Shown here: positions 55,944-64,000 of the stretch, in pieces
How the letters are laid out: each line of letters starts with the position of its first letter
How positions within the stretch are numbered: the stretch's first letter is position 1
DNA from: Rhizobium sp. Pop5
Lineage (GTDB): Bacteria > Pseudomonadota > Alphaproteobacteria > Rhizobiales > Rhizobiaceae
NCBI RefSeq assembly: GCF_024721175.1
Contig: NZ_CP099399.1
Span: 3,890,001-3,954,000, forward strand
Direction of reading: 5' to 3'
DNA: 64,000 bases
Position numbers and translations under genes: made by a program
Notes under the pieces: model-generated
Seen by the model: only the letters and a program-made list of their open reading frames with translations
What the model was told of the DNA's origin: nothing
Databases searched by the model: none

Positions 55944-57143
55944 TTGGGAACGGACCTGCATGCGCCTTTGGGCCGCAACCGCAAAACCGGCAATCGGCGC
56001 CCGGGCGTCCTACGCCTGGGCCGCATCGCCGCCAGCCTATGCCTTTTCGCGATAGGCGGCTTTTCCCTCTATACCGCGTTTCGCGGCGACGGGCTCGAAC
56101 GCACCCATCCACCAGCAGCCGAACAGGCGGCAACGCCGCCGTCCGGCACGCCTCAACCGCCGCCGCAGACCCCGGCCGGCCAGGCCGCAAGCGGCATGCC
56201 CCGCGCCGAACCGCGCTCGGGCGCCAATGTCGAGCAGATGATCACCGGCGACGGCTCCGTCGTGACCAAATACAGTCCGCGTCCACGCGACGGTAGCGGG
56301 CCGGTTCTGGTCGACGCAATGCAGGTGGGCCAGGATCCGCGCATGGCGGCAATGCCCAATGAAACGTTATTGGAAGAAACGCCCTATGGCAGGCTGCCGA
56401 TCGTCGGCCCTGACGGCCGGCGACCGATGGACCAATATGCCCGGCCCTCATCCGGGGCGCGCGGCGTCCGCATCGCCATCGTCGTCAGCGGTCTCGGGCT
56501 GAGCCAGACCGGAACGCAGCGCGCCATCGCCGAGCTGCCGGAGGAGATCACGCTGGCCTTTGCCGCAAGCGGCAACAGCCTGCAGCGCTGGATGCAGGAG
56601 GCCCGCCGCGGCGGCCATGAGATTCTTCTGCAGGTGCCGCTCGAGCCCTTTGATTACCCGACCAACGATCCGGGTCCGCAAACCCTGCTGACTTCCAAGC
56701 CGGTCGCGCGCAATATCGAGAACCTGCACAAGGCGATGGGCGAAATCACCAACTATACCGGCGTCATGAATTATCTCGGCGGCCGGTTTCTCGCCGATCC
56801 CACCGCCATGGAGCCCGTCATGCGCGATATCGGCAAACGCGGCCTGCTCTTCCTTGACGACGGCAGCTCGGCACAGTCGAAGACGGCTGATGTCGCCAAG
56901 GGCACCGAGCTGCCCTATGCCTTCGCCGACCTGCAGCTCGACGGGCAGCTCGATGTCAGCGCCGTCCTGCAGAAGCTCGACGAACTCGAACGCATCGCCC
57001 GCAAGAACGGCCAGGCGATCGGCGTTGCCTCGGCTTTCGACGAAAGCGTCGACGCTATCGCCAAATGGAGCCAGGAGGCGGCAATGCGCGGCATTGAAAT
57101 CGTCGGCATCGCCACCCTGACGAACGATCCCCGCAATCCCTAG
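55944..57143 (+). CDS. Divergent polysaccharide deacetylase family protein (YibQ/DUF610)
   Basis: About 399 residues. A short cytosolic N-terminus and one membrane anchor (IAASLCLFAIGGFSLYTAF) are followed by a proline-rich linker and a NodB-like deacetylase-fold domain (about 170-395). Features of the divergent family are IAIVVSGLGLSQTGTQRAI, LQVPLEPFDYPTNDPGP and LLFLDDGSSAQS. The start is a TTG at 55944 (LGTDLHAPLG) just after GGCGAGAAA; the ATG at 55902 would lie in the terminator hairpin. In other bacteria this family sits beside envC and ctpA, as here, suggesting a role in envelope remodelling; the chemical activity is unproven. Confidence 0.87.
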   Translation: MGTDLHAPLGRNRKTGNRRPGVLRLGRIAASLCLFAIGGFSLYTAFRGDGLERTHPPAAEQAATPPSGTPQPPPQTPAGQAASGMPRAEPRSGANVEQMITGDGSVVTKYSPRPRDGSGPVLVDAMQVGQDPRMAAMPNETLLEETPYGRLPIVGPDGRRPMDQYARPSSGARGVRIAIVVSGLGLSQTGTQRAIAELPEEITLAFAASGNSLQRWMQEARRGGHEILLQVPLEPFDYPTNDPGPQTLLTSKPVARNIENLHKAMGEITNYTGVMNYLGGRFLADPTAMEPVMRDIGKRGLLFLDDGSSAQSKTADVAKGTELPYAFADLQLDGQLDVSAVLQKLDELERIARKNGQAIGVASAFDESVDAIAKWSQEAAMRGIEIVGIATLTNDPRNP

Positions 57144-57145
57144 AG

Positions 57146-57184
57146 CATGATGCGAAAGCGTAAGCGGTTTCGCATCATGTTTTG
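57146..57184 (+). terminator. Terminator after the deacetylase gene
   Basis: CATGATGCGAAA (57146-57157) and TTTCGCATCATG (57168-57179) pair perfectly around a 10-base loop, followed by TTTTGA. The motif (GCATGATG...CATCATG) resembles a dispersed intergenic palindrome common in rhizobia. Confidence 0.8.
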
Positions 57185-57225
57185 ATGACCTAATTGAGAA
57201 CCGGAATTCCTGAACGGAGAAGAAA

Positions 57226-57759
57226 ATGAGCCAGGCGACCGTGAAAGCAGAGGATCTGCCCTACCGCCCCTGCGTCGGCGTGATGATCTTGAACCGTGAC
57301 GGTCTCGTCTGGGCGGGACGGCGCATACCTGACGGCAATTCCGAATATGACGGCTCGCCGCAACTCTGGCAAATGCCCCAGGGTGGCATCGACAAAGGTG
57401 AAGATCCGCTCGATGCCGCCTATCGCGAGCTTTATGAGGAGACCGGCATCAGGACGGTGACGCTGCTGGCCGAAGCGAGTGACTGGATCAACTATGATCT
57501 GCCGCCGCAGCTGATCGGCATCGGGCTGAAGGGAAAATTCCGCGGCCAGACGCAACGCTGGTTTGCCTTCCGGTTTGAGGGAGACGAGGGCGAGATCGCC
57601 ATCAACCCGCCTCCTGGCGGCCATGAGCCGGAATTCGATGCGTGGGAATGGAAACCGATGCAGGAATTGCCGGGTCTGATCGTGCCCTTCAAGCGGTCCG
57701 TCTACGACCGGGTGGTCGCCGAGTTCCAGCATCTGGCGGCACTTCAGCCGGAAGACTGA
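57226..57759 (+). CDS. rppH: RNA pyrophosphohydrolase (Nudix)
   Basis: A 177-residue hydrolase that removes pyrophosphate from 5'-triphosphate RNA, starting mRNA decay. The Nudix box is [23 protein letters not shown], complete with the REx2EE core. Other features are [16 protein letters not shown] at the start, WQMPQGG, and the C-terminal [31 protein letters not shown] precedes the ATG. Alternative family roles (diadenosine polyphosphate hydrolase) overlap with this assignment. Confidence 0.95.
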   Translation: MSQATVKAEDLPYRPCVGVMILNRDGLVWAGRRIPDGNSEYDGSPQLWQMPQGGIDKGEDPLDAAYRELYEETGIRTVTLLAEASDWINYDLPPQLIGIGLKGKFRGQTQRWFAFRFEGDEGEIAINPPPGGHEPEFDAWEWKPMQELPGLIVPFKRSVYDRVVAEFQHLAALQPED

Positions 57760-57913
57760 GACGGGCAGAGTGGCGCTTCCAGTTTTGCCCGGCAAGCACG
57801 CGGAAAGGTCGCCGCGTCCGTGATCCGGCAAAGTCTGGAGCGACTTGTTTGCGGGCGGTGGCCTGATCAGGCAATACCGGCCGCCGAAGAGGCAGCCGGC
57901 ATCTTGTGAGAGA

Positions 57914-58399
57914 TTACTCGGCTTCGTCGGCGGAATCGGCGTTGAGCTGGCCGTATTTGCTTTCGCCGATTTTCTCGAGCAGATCGAGCTGTGTTTCGAG
58001 GAAGTCGATATGACCTTCCTCATCCGCCAGCAGCTCTTCGAAGAGCTTCATCGAAACGTAGTCGCCGGCCTCGTGACAAATGTCGCGCGACTTCTTGTAG
58101 GCCGTGCGGGCGTCATACTCGCCGGCAAGATCGGCTTCCAGAACCTCCTTGACGTTCTGACCGATGCGCAAAGGGGCGAGCGTCTGCAGATTGGGATGGC
58201 CTTCGAGGAAAATGATGCGTGCGACAAGCCGGTCGGCGTGGTGCATCTCTTCGATGGATTCGGCGCGCTCCTTCTTGGCGAGCTTGGTGTAGCCCCAGTC
58301 TTCAAGAAGGCGATAATGAACCCAATATTGATTGACCGCGCCAAGCTCGAGGAACAGTGCCTCGTTAAGCCGCTCGATGACTTTTTTGTCGCCTTTCAA
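57914..58399 (-). CDS. bfr: Bacterioferritin
   Basis: A 161-residue haem-containing iron storage subunit (24-mer). Ferroxidase ligands are all present at standard positions: Glu18, Glu51, His54, Glu94, Glu127 and His130. The haem-axial Met52 is in IEEMHH. The start is a TTG at 58399 behind AGGAGAG. It follows bfd on the same strand; the bfd stop lies 35 bases inside bfr, so the two are coupled. Stores and detoxifies iron in the cytoplasm. Confidence 0.97.
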   Translation of the reverse strand: MKGDKKVIERLNEALFLELGAVNQYWVHYRLLEDWGYTKLAKKERAESIEEMHHADRLVARIIFLEGHPNLQTLAPLRIGQNVKEVLEADLAGEYDARTAYKKSRDICHEAGDYVSMKLFEELLADEEGHIDFLETQLDLLEKIGESKYGQLNADSADEAE

Positions 58400-58676
58400 T
58401 GTCCGCTCTCCTGCTTTCCTCGTGGAATTGTTTCAAGCGTGACATGAAATCAAATATCTCGGTTTCCGTCGAGTGGCGACGGGCGTGATATTCCTCGGTC
58501 GTCTGGATGATGATATCAACCACGTTAGGGAAACAGCCGCAGCAGCGACCGCGCTTTTCCATGGCGTGATAAACCTTCGCAGGCACGATAAGCTGCCAAC
58601 AGTCTTGATCGAGAAGGTCGACGATGACCTGCCGGATTTCCTTGTCGGTTATGTAATTGCAGCTGCAGACGAGCAC
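58365..58676 (-). CDS. bfd: Bacterioferritin-associated ferredoxin
   Basis: A 103-residue [2Fe-2S] protein that reduces ferric iron in bacterioferritin for release. Cluster cysteines are Cys4 and Cys6 (LVCSCN) and the pair in RCCGCFP. The C-terminal 50 residues are a charged helical extension not found in the 64-residue E. coli protein, and they overlap the start of bfr in another frame. GTG start at 58676 after GGAACGAAGAC. A near TGA-N9-TCA element (one mismatch) upstream could be an iron-response box, but this is weak. Confidence 0.92.
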   Translation of the reverse strand: MLVCSCNYITDKEIRQVIVDLLDQDCWQLIVPAKVYHAMEKRGRCCGCFPNVVDIIIQTTEEYHARRHSTETEIFDFMSRLKQFHEESRRADIERRQKSHRAA

Positions 58677-58891
58677 GTCTTCGTTCCAAACATGACACTG
58701 ACTATCGTGTTTTTCTGCTAAAGAAGATGGTGGTTGTCAAGAAAAATTCGAGTCCCTCGCCATCGAGCGGCGACGGTGGGCAAACCCTGTTGCAGTTTGT
58801 CCGAAATTCGACGGCGGTTGAGGCGGCGACATCAAACGGGCATGGATATCTATGAAAGCGCGCCGGCATGATCCGATCGGCAAAACGCGCT

Positions 58892-61800
58892 TCAATGAAA
58901 ATTCCGCCCGCGGGGCATGACACCGGCGGTCTCCGCCACGCCTGCATGGCGGCCTGTAGAAATCACAGTTTTTTCCAACCCCGCCCCTCTCCGAGCATCC
59001 GCAATCTTCCGCTGGTCGCCTCCCGGCCTCAGCACTTCGTCGGCCCGTTCGCAAGCGCCGAAACGGCGGGCCTCGCGTTGCAGGAGGCCAAGGGCAGGCG
59101 TCATGTCCTCGATATGCTCGACGACGGTATGGATCACGCCGCTATGGCTTTGCAGCCTGCCGCGGATTTTCACGAGACGGGCGCCCATGACGACCGCGCG
59201 GTACTTGTCGAAAACCTTGTTCCAGACGATCGCATTGGCGACCCCGGTCTCGTCCTCCAGCGTCATGAAAATTACGCCCTTGGCCGAACCCGGCCGCTGG
59301 CGCACCAGCACCAGACCAGAAATCGTCACCCTCTTTCCGTTCGGCACTCTGAGAAGATCGACATTGCGCGTGATGCCCATCTTCTGGAATTCCTCTCTCA
59401 GGAAGGAGACTGGATGCGCTTTCAGCGACAGGGAGAGATAACGATAATCCTCGATCACCTGCTCGCCCGGCTGCATATCCGGCAACTTCGTCACAGGCTC
59501 GGCCTGGAGGTCGATATGACGGACCGGTTCGAAAAGCGGCAGCTCTTCGGCGGCACTCTTCACATCCAGTGCCCGCACCGCCCAGAGCGCTTCGCGCCGT
59601 GACAGATGGATGGAGCGGAACGCATCCGCGTCCGCCAGCCGCTCGATGACGGATTTCTGCAGGCCGGAGCGCAGCCAGAGATCACGCACCGAACCGTAGC
59701 CTTTGCCTCGATTGCCGATGAGCCGTTCCATATCGGTTGATGAGAGACCCTTGATCTGCCGAAAACCGAGCCGCACAGCGTGCCGGGTCTTGATGATCTC
59801 GCGCATCTCGCCATGCCGGAAATCGACGGCCTGCCGATCGAAGGTAGCCTCTTCCAGGGTACAATCCCAGTCCGATTCATTGATATCGACCGGCAGGATC
59901 TTTACGCCATGCTCGCGCGCGTCCCGCACCAGTTGGGCCGGCGCGTAAAACCCCATCGGCTGGGAATTCAACATCGCCGCGCAGAAGACATCGGGATAAT
60001 AGGCCTTCAGCCATGAAGAGGCATAAACAAGCAGTGCGAAGGAAGCGGCATGGCTTTCCGGAAAACCATATTCACCGAAACCTTTGATCTGATTGAAGCA
60101 TTGCTTTGCAAATTCTGGATCGTAGTCCTTTGAGACCATCCCCTCGATGAAGCGCTTCTCGAAATCGCCGATCGTGCCGGTTCGCTTGAATGTGGCCATC
60201 GCTCTGCGAAGCTTGTCGGCCTCCGCCGGCTTGAAGCCTGCAGCGGTGATCGCGATCTGCATCGCCTGCTCCTGAAACAGCGGCACGCCGAGCGTTCTTT
60301 CGAGCACCGCTTCGAGTTCCTTGCTCGGATATTCCACCGGAATGTTCTTGGCCTTCTGCTCCCGGCGCTTCAAATAGGGATGAACCATATCGCCTTGGAT
60401 CGGCCCCGGCCTAACGATCGCCACCTCGATGACGAGATCGTAAAAAACTCTGGGTTTCAGGCGAGGCAGCATGCTCATTTGCGCCCGGCTTTCGATCTGG
60501 AAAACGCCGAGTGTATCGGCCCGGCCCATCATGTCGTAAACCGGTTCACCCTCCTCTCCGTGCTCCCTGTTGCCGAGGTCGGCAAGCGTCTTCTTCACCT
60601 CGTAATGCAGTTCGAGCAACGAAAAGGCTTTCCTGAGGCAGGTCAGCATGCCGAGCGCCAGCACATCCACCTTGAGGATTTTGACGTTGTCGAGATCGTC
60701 CTTGTCCCATTCGATCATGTAGCGATCCGGCATCGCCGTCTTCATGATCGGCACCACCTCGTCGAGCCTGTCCCGGGTGATGACGAAGCCGCCGACATGC
60801 TGGGTGAGGTGTCTGGGAAAACCGAGAAGCTCGGAGGCATATTTCAGCACGTTCCGTGTTACCGGATCCTTGATGTCGAGGCCGGCCGCCCTTGCATCCC
60901 GCTCCGAAAGATTATCCTCCGACCAGCCCCAGACGAGGCTGCTGATCGCCGACTGGACATCCTCCGAGAGCCCAAAGGCCTTGGCGACCTCGCGGCCGGC
61001 CGAACGGGTGCGGTAGGTAGTCACCCCCGCCGTCAGCCCCGCATGCTCTCTCTTGTAATTTTTATAAATGAACTGGATGACCTCTTCGCGCCGGTCATGC
61101 TCGAAATCGACGTCGATGTCAGGCGGTTCGTCCCGGTCCATCGAAATGAAGCGGTCGAAAAGCAATGTGCTCTTTCGAGGATCGACTTCCGTTATCTCGA
61201 GGCAATAGCAGATGACCGAATTCGCCGCCGACCCGCGCCCCTGGCACAAGACCTTGAGTTCATAGCGGGCGTGTTGGATGATCTTGTAAACCGTCAGGAA
61301 ATAGGAGGCGTATTTCTTCTGGCGAATGAGATCGAGTTCATATTCGATCTGCGGCGCCACCTTGGCCGGAATGCCCTCAGGATAGCGTTTCGCCGCTCCC
61401 GCTCTCGTCAGCCTTTCCAAGGTCTCCTGCGGCGTTTCACCGGGATCGTTTTCCGGCGGGTAATTGTGCTCCAGTTCCTTCAACGAAAAGGTCAATTTGG
61501 CGAAGAAGGCCTGCGTATTCTCGACCGCATCAGGATAATCCCGGAAGATCCGGAGCATTTCACGTGAATCCTTGAGATAGCGTTCGGCATTCGGCGCCAG
61601 CAGGAATCCGGCTTGCGATATCTGCACATGCTCCCGGATCGCGATCACGACATCCGAAAGCGGCCGGCGTTCGGGATGGTGGTAGAGCGGCTGGTTGGTC
61701 GCAATTAGCGGCACGCGGTTTCGGGCGGCAAGCATGGCAAATACCGCAAAAACCTGTCTGTCGCGACCGTCATAGGCGGGGGCCAGCGCCACATGGAATG

Positions 61801-62350
61801 CTTTGCCGAACCGTTTGCGAAAGCGTTTCAAGTAATCTTCCAACCCCGACTGGCCAGCCTGGCTATCGACAAGAATACGATCGGGAACGAGGGCAAGCAT
61901 CATCTCGTCGCCCCATTCCATAAGCTCGGCTTCCGTCAGGATGCAGCTTCCCTTGACCGCCTCCTCCTTCAGATTACCCGCACTGAGAAGGCGACAGATG
62001 TTTGCCCAGCCCCGCCGGTTGCACGGATAGGCGAGGATATCAGGCGTTCCATCGCAAAAGACGAGACGGGCGCCCGGCTGAACCCGGATAGGATCGAGGA
62101 TTACCTCCTTTTTTCCTTCCTTCTTAGCCTGGGCCAGAATCTCTTCTCTGTTCCTGTATTTCTCCTGAAGCTGTTCTGCCTGTGCATGCGCCCGCACCAC
62201 ACCGGCAACCGAATTCCGGTCCGCAATGCCGAGCCCTCCAAGCTTCAGATAAGCGGCCTGCACGACCATCTCCTCAGGGCTGGAGGCGCCTTCGAGGAAC
62301 GAAAAATTCGTTCGTGTACCGATCTCGAAGAATGCGCGTACGGGTTTCAT
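58892..62350 (-). CDS. dnaE2: Error-prone DNA polymerase III alpha subunit
   Basis: A 1152-residue SOS translesion polymerase of the ImuABC mutasome. PHP domain at the N-terminus ([23 protein letters not shown] in parts), then the polymerase core with the catalytic acidic motif [21 protein letters not shown] in parts and GRGSAANS. The fingers and OB-fold follow ([30 protein letters not shown] in parts). The C-terminus ends VMPRGRNFH, typical of DnaE2. ATG overlaps the imuB stop (ATGA). It fills the gap of UmuDC in bacteria of this class, under LexA control outside the window. Confidence 0.96.
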   Translation of the reverse strand: MKPVRAFFEIGTRTNFSFLEGASSPEEMVVQAAYLKLGGLGIADRNSVAGVVRAHAQAEQLQEKYRNREEILAQAKKEGKKEVILDPIRVQPGARLVFCDGTPDILAYPCNRRGWANICRLLSAGNLKEEAVKGSCILTEAELMEWGDEMMLALVPDRILVDSQAGQSGLEDYLKRFRKRFGKAFHVALAPAYDGRDRQVFAVFAMLAARNRVPLIATNQPLYHHPERRPLSDVVIAIREHVQISQAGFLLAPNAERYLKDSREMLRIFRDYPDAVENTQAFFAKLTFSLKELEHNYPPENDPGETPQETLERLTRAGAAKRYPEGIPAKVAPQIEYELDLIRQKKYASYFLTVYKIIQHARYELKVLCQGRGSAANSVICYCLEITEVDPRKSTLLFDRFISMDRDEPPDIDVDFEHDRREEVIQFIYKNYKREHAGLTAGVTTYRTRSAGREVAKAFGLSEDVQSAISSLVWGWSEDNLSERDARAAGLDIKDPVTRNVLKYASELLGFPRHLTQHVGGFVITRDRLDEVVPIMKTAMPDRYMIEWDKDDLDNVKILKVDVLALGMLTCLRKAFSLLELHYEVKKTLADLGNREHGEEGEPVYDMMGRADTLGVFQIESRAQMSMLPRLKPRVFYDLVIEVAIVRPGPIQGDMVHPYLKRREQKAKNIPVEYPSKELEAVLERTLGVPLFQEQAMQIAITAAGFKPAEADKLRRAMATFKRTGTIGDFEKRFIEGMVSKDYDPEFAKQCFNQIKGFGEYGFPESHAASFALLVYASSWLKAYYPDVFCAAMLNSQPMGFYAPAQLVRDAREHGVKILPVDINESDWDCTLEEATFDRQAVDFRHGEMREIIKTRHAVRLGFRQIKGLSSTDMERLIGNRGKGYGSVRDLWLRSGLQKSVIERLADADAFRSIHLSRREALWAVRALDVKSAAEELPLFEPVRHIDLQAEPVTKLPDMQPGEQVIEDYRYLSLSLKAHPVSFLREEFQKMGITRNVDLLRVPNGKRVTISGLVLVRQRPGSAKGVIFMTLEDETGVANAIVWNKVFDKYRAVVMGARLVKIRGRLQSHSGVIHTVVEHIEDMTPALGLLQREARRFGACERADEVLRPGGDQRKIADARRGAGLEKTVISTGRHAGVAETAGVMPRGRNFH

Positions 62351-63960
62351 GCAAAAACTCCGTGCATGAACCAGCGGGGATCGAGTTCCTCACCATAAAA
62401 ACCGCGGCGATAGATCCAAAAGCGATGCCCGGCCTCATCCTCAATACGGAAATAATCACGTGCCTCGGCGTCGCTTCCGTCGATCCACCACTCCATGGCA
62501 ATCCGCTCCGGACCTTCGCTTTTTGCCACCTGATGCTGCATGCGCCGCCAACGAAAAACTTGCGGGGGACCATCGGGCACTTCGGCGAGCACAGTCTCGA
62601 CAGGCTCCGGCGTTGCAAAAAGCCGCAACGGCCGCTCTTCACGGAAGGGAAGAGGACTGTCCCGCTCCGCCTTCCGCCGTCTCGAAAGATTGTCCATCGC
62701 CGGAACCGTGATGACGGCACGTTCCGGCACGTGGCTCTCGCGGAGCTGAAAGCTTTGCAAGCAATCCGCACCAAGCCGGGCCGAAACCCGATCGACGAAA
62801 ACAGAAAGCGAGATTTCCCCCTGGCGGTCGCCTTCGAAATCACCTTGCGCCTCGTTGAACGGCTCATGCCGCAACACATTCAGCCGGAGGATCTCGAAAC
62901 CATAGCCAGCATCGATATCGTCATAGACCGCCTGCAATCGCTCGGAAAAAAGCCCGGCGATGAATTTCGGTTCGCGAAGCGGCTGCGAAGCGCCGACGGA
63001 AATGCGAAAAACCCTGCCGTCGACGCGGAACAGGACCAGTTCGAACACACGCCCGCCGGCTCCCCGCGCCTCCAGCGACGGCTGCAGCGACACGGCGACC
63101 TGTCTGGTGACGGAGAGGATCTGCTCTTCCGTGCCGATGGGCTCGATCAGCCGGCTTTCGGCCGAGAGGCTGGCGACGGGACGCCGGGGCGACACCGGCT
63201 CCTCTTCGCGTCCCAGCGCCTGGTCGAGACGCAGGAGCAGCTCCGGGCCGAATCGGCGGGTCAGCGGCGCTCGCGGCGCATTGATGACGTCACCGACATA
63301 TTTGAGACCGAGCTTCTTCAGGGCATCGACGGTTTGCCCTTCCAGCCGCAAGGCAGCGACCGGCAGAGGCGCCAGCACAGTATCGGTTTCCTCATCCCCA
63401 ATCACACCGCCTTGCCCGAAGCGGGACATTGCCCAGGAAAGGCCCGGAGACGATGAGATCGCTCCCCGTGCATCGAACCCCATGTGAAAGAGGCGCGCCA
63501 GCACATCCTTGAGAAGCGCCTTTTCACCACCGAAAAGATGGGCGCAACCGGTAATGTCGAGAAACAGGCCATCCTTGCCGTCGAACGCCACCAGCGGCGT
63601 ATAACGGTCGCACCAATCGGCAATTGCCTCCAGCAACCGACGGTCGGCCGCAGGATCTTCTTCCACGACATCGAGCGCCGGATACATGGCGTGTGCTTCG
63701 GCAACGCCCTGCTCCTTCTTCAGCCCCAGCCTCTCGGCCAACTCGTCCAGTGCCGTCAGCCGCATGGCATTGTTGAGCTTGCCGGAACAGACGATCGGCG
63801 GCTCCTCAGGACGCCCTCTCGAACGCCAGGAGAGCCCCCATCGCCTGCGAGCGATGCGATCTGTTGGCAGATGCGGAAAGCTGAGCGCCAGAATGCGCTG
63901 ACTGTTCGCCTGGAGGACGAGCGAAGCCTGGTTCGGCAACAGGGAGAAATTCGCGTTCAT
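62347..63960 (-). CDS. imuB: ImuB, catalytically inactive Y-family polymerase-like protein
   Basis: A 537-residue hub of the mutasome, linking DnaE2 to the sliding clamp. The Y-family fold is recognisable in [18 protein letters not shown] at the start, [14 protein letters not shown] and the [13 protein letters not shown] helix-hairpin-helix. The acidic triad of active Y-family polymerases is not intact: the usual DxD/SxDE segments are replaced, as in known ImuB. GGAGTGG precedes the ATG at 63960. Its stop overlaps dnaE2 and its start overlaps a frame ending as imuA would. Confidence 0.94.
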   Translation of the reverse strand: MNANFSLLPNQASLVLQANSQRILALSFPHLPTDRIARRRWGLSWRSRGRPEEPPIVCSGKLNNAMRLTALDELAERLGLKKEQGVAEAHAMYPALDVVEEDPAADRRLLEAIADWCDRYTPLVAFDGKDGLFLDITGCAHLFGGEKALLKDVLARLFHMGFDARGAISSSPGLSWAMSRFGQGGVIGDEETDTVLAPLPVAALRLEGQTVDALKKLGLKYVGDVINAPRAPLTRRFGPELLLRLDQALGREEEPVSPRRPVASLSAESRLIEPIGTEEQILSVTRQVAVSLQPSLEARGAGGRVFELVLFRVDGRVFRISVGASQPLREPKFIAGLFSERLQAVYDDIDAGYGFEILRLNVLRHEPFNEAQGDFEGDRQGEISLSVFVDRVSARLGADCLQSFQLRESHVPERAVITVPAMDNLSRRRKAERDSPLPFREERPLRLFATPEPVETVLAEVPDGPPQVFRWRRMQHQVAKSEGPERIAMEWWIDGSDAEARDYFRIEDEAGHRFWIYRRGFYGEELDPRWFMHGVFA

Positions 63961-64000
63961 GGGGATTCCACTCCAGAAGAAAGGAGAGCGGGGCCGGATT
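63957..64000 (-). CDS. imuA: Probable 3' end of imuA (truncated by window edge)
   Basis: One frame is open from the window edge to a TGA at 63959-63957 that overlaps the imuB ATG as ATGA. It would encode about 14 residues ending SSGVESP. The coupled position before imuB and dnaE2 is where imuA is found in rhizobia. The fragment is too short to identify by sequence. Confidence 0.45.
   Translation of the reverse strand, partial: SGPALLSSGVESP

Noticed and set aside
58677..58891. TGA-N9-TCA-like element upstream of bfd as an iron-response box
   Set aside because: One half-site base is wrong and the motif is short, so it is not listed as a feature. No other gene or RNA was seen in this gap.

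Overview
The window reads as an uninterrupted piece of a Rhizobium chromosome, most likely a member of the R. leguminosarum / R. etli group. The evidence is a 1154-residue pyruvate carboxylase of the R. etli type, the cyclic beta-1,2-glucan genes ndvA and ndvB next to an ExpR-type LuxR regulator, many GTG/TTG starts behind good Shine-Dalgarno sites, and a uniformly high-GC coding style. I see no prophage, plasmid or CRISPR signature. The only mobile element I can define is one IS481-family insertion sequence.

Layout. 1-2.0 kb: tail of a polar amino acid ABC transporter (binding protein, permease, ATPase), with a large inverted repeat between binding protein and permease. 2.0-7.2 kb: flavin reductase, pyc and expR on the minus strand. 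7.5-19.8 kb: cyclic glucan region, with exporter ndvA (+), a VOC protein (+), opgC (-) and the 2839-residue synthase ndvB (-). 19.8-20.9 kb: upstream of ndvB, three very small genes on the same strand, two of them with clear promoter candidates. 21.0-27.4 kb: a translationally coupled peptide-type ABC transporter and an M19 dipeptidase. 27.5-31.3 kb: a sugar ABC transporter, probably for myo-inositol, with a GGAA-N6-TTCC operator candidate. 31.5-39.1 kb: assorted metabolic genes (DUF1993, phosphonate monoester hydrolase/sulfatase, galE, thuA-like, GNAT, DUF2934, a cysteine-less thioredoxin-fold protein, an ArnT-like glycosyltransferase). 39.35-40.75 kb: IS481 element and tRNA-Ser(CGA). 41.0-57.8 kb: a housekeeping block of rplU-rpmA, two GNAT genes, an EEP-family gene, obgE-proB-proA-nadD, rsfS-rlmH, an envC-like gene, ctpA, a divergent polysaccharide deacetylase gene and rppH. 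A modABC/modE-like cassette and an antisense-strand sRNA lie between nadD and rsfS. 57.9-64.0 kb: bfr-bfd, then the SOS mutagenesis cassette imuA(partial)-imuB-dnaE2.

How the genes fit together. NdvB makes cyclic beta-1,2-glucan, OpgC probably adds succinyl groups to it, and NdvA exports it. ExpR sits beside them as a LuxR regulator with no luxI in the window. The ABC operons repeatedly place a hairpin after the binding-protein gene, which fits production of more binding protein than membrane components. The most distinctive non-coding element is a predicted minus-strand sRNA at about 48.2-48.3 kb. All three of its stem-loops expose a CUCCUCCC anti-Shine-Dalgarno loop, as in the rhizobial alpha-r14 / cuckoo-type RNAs.
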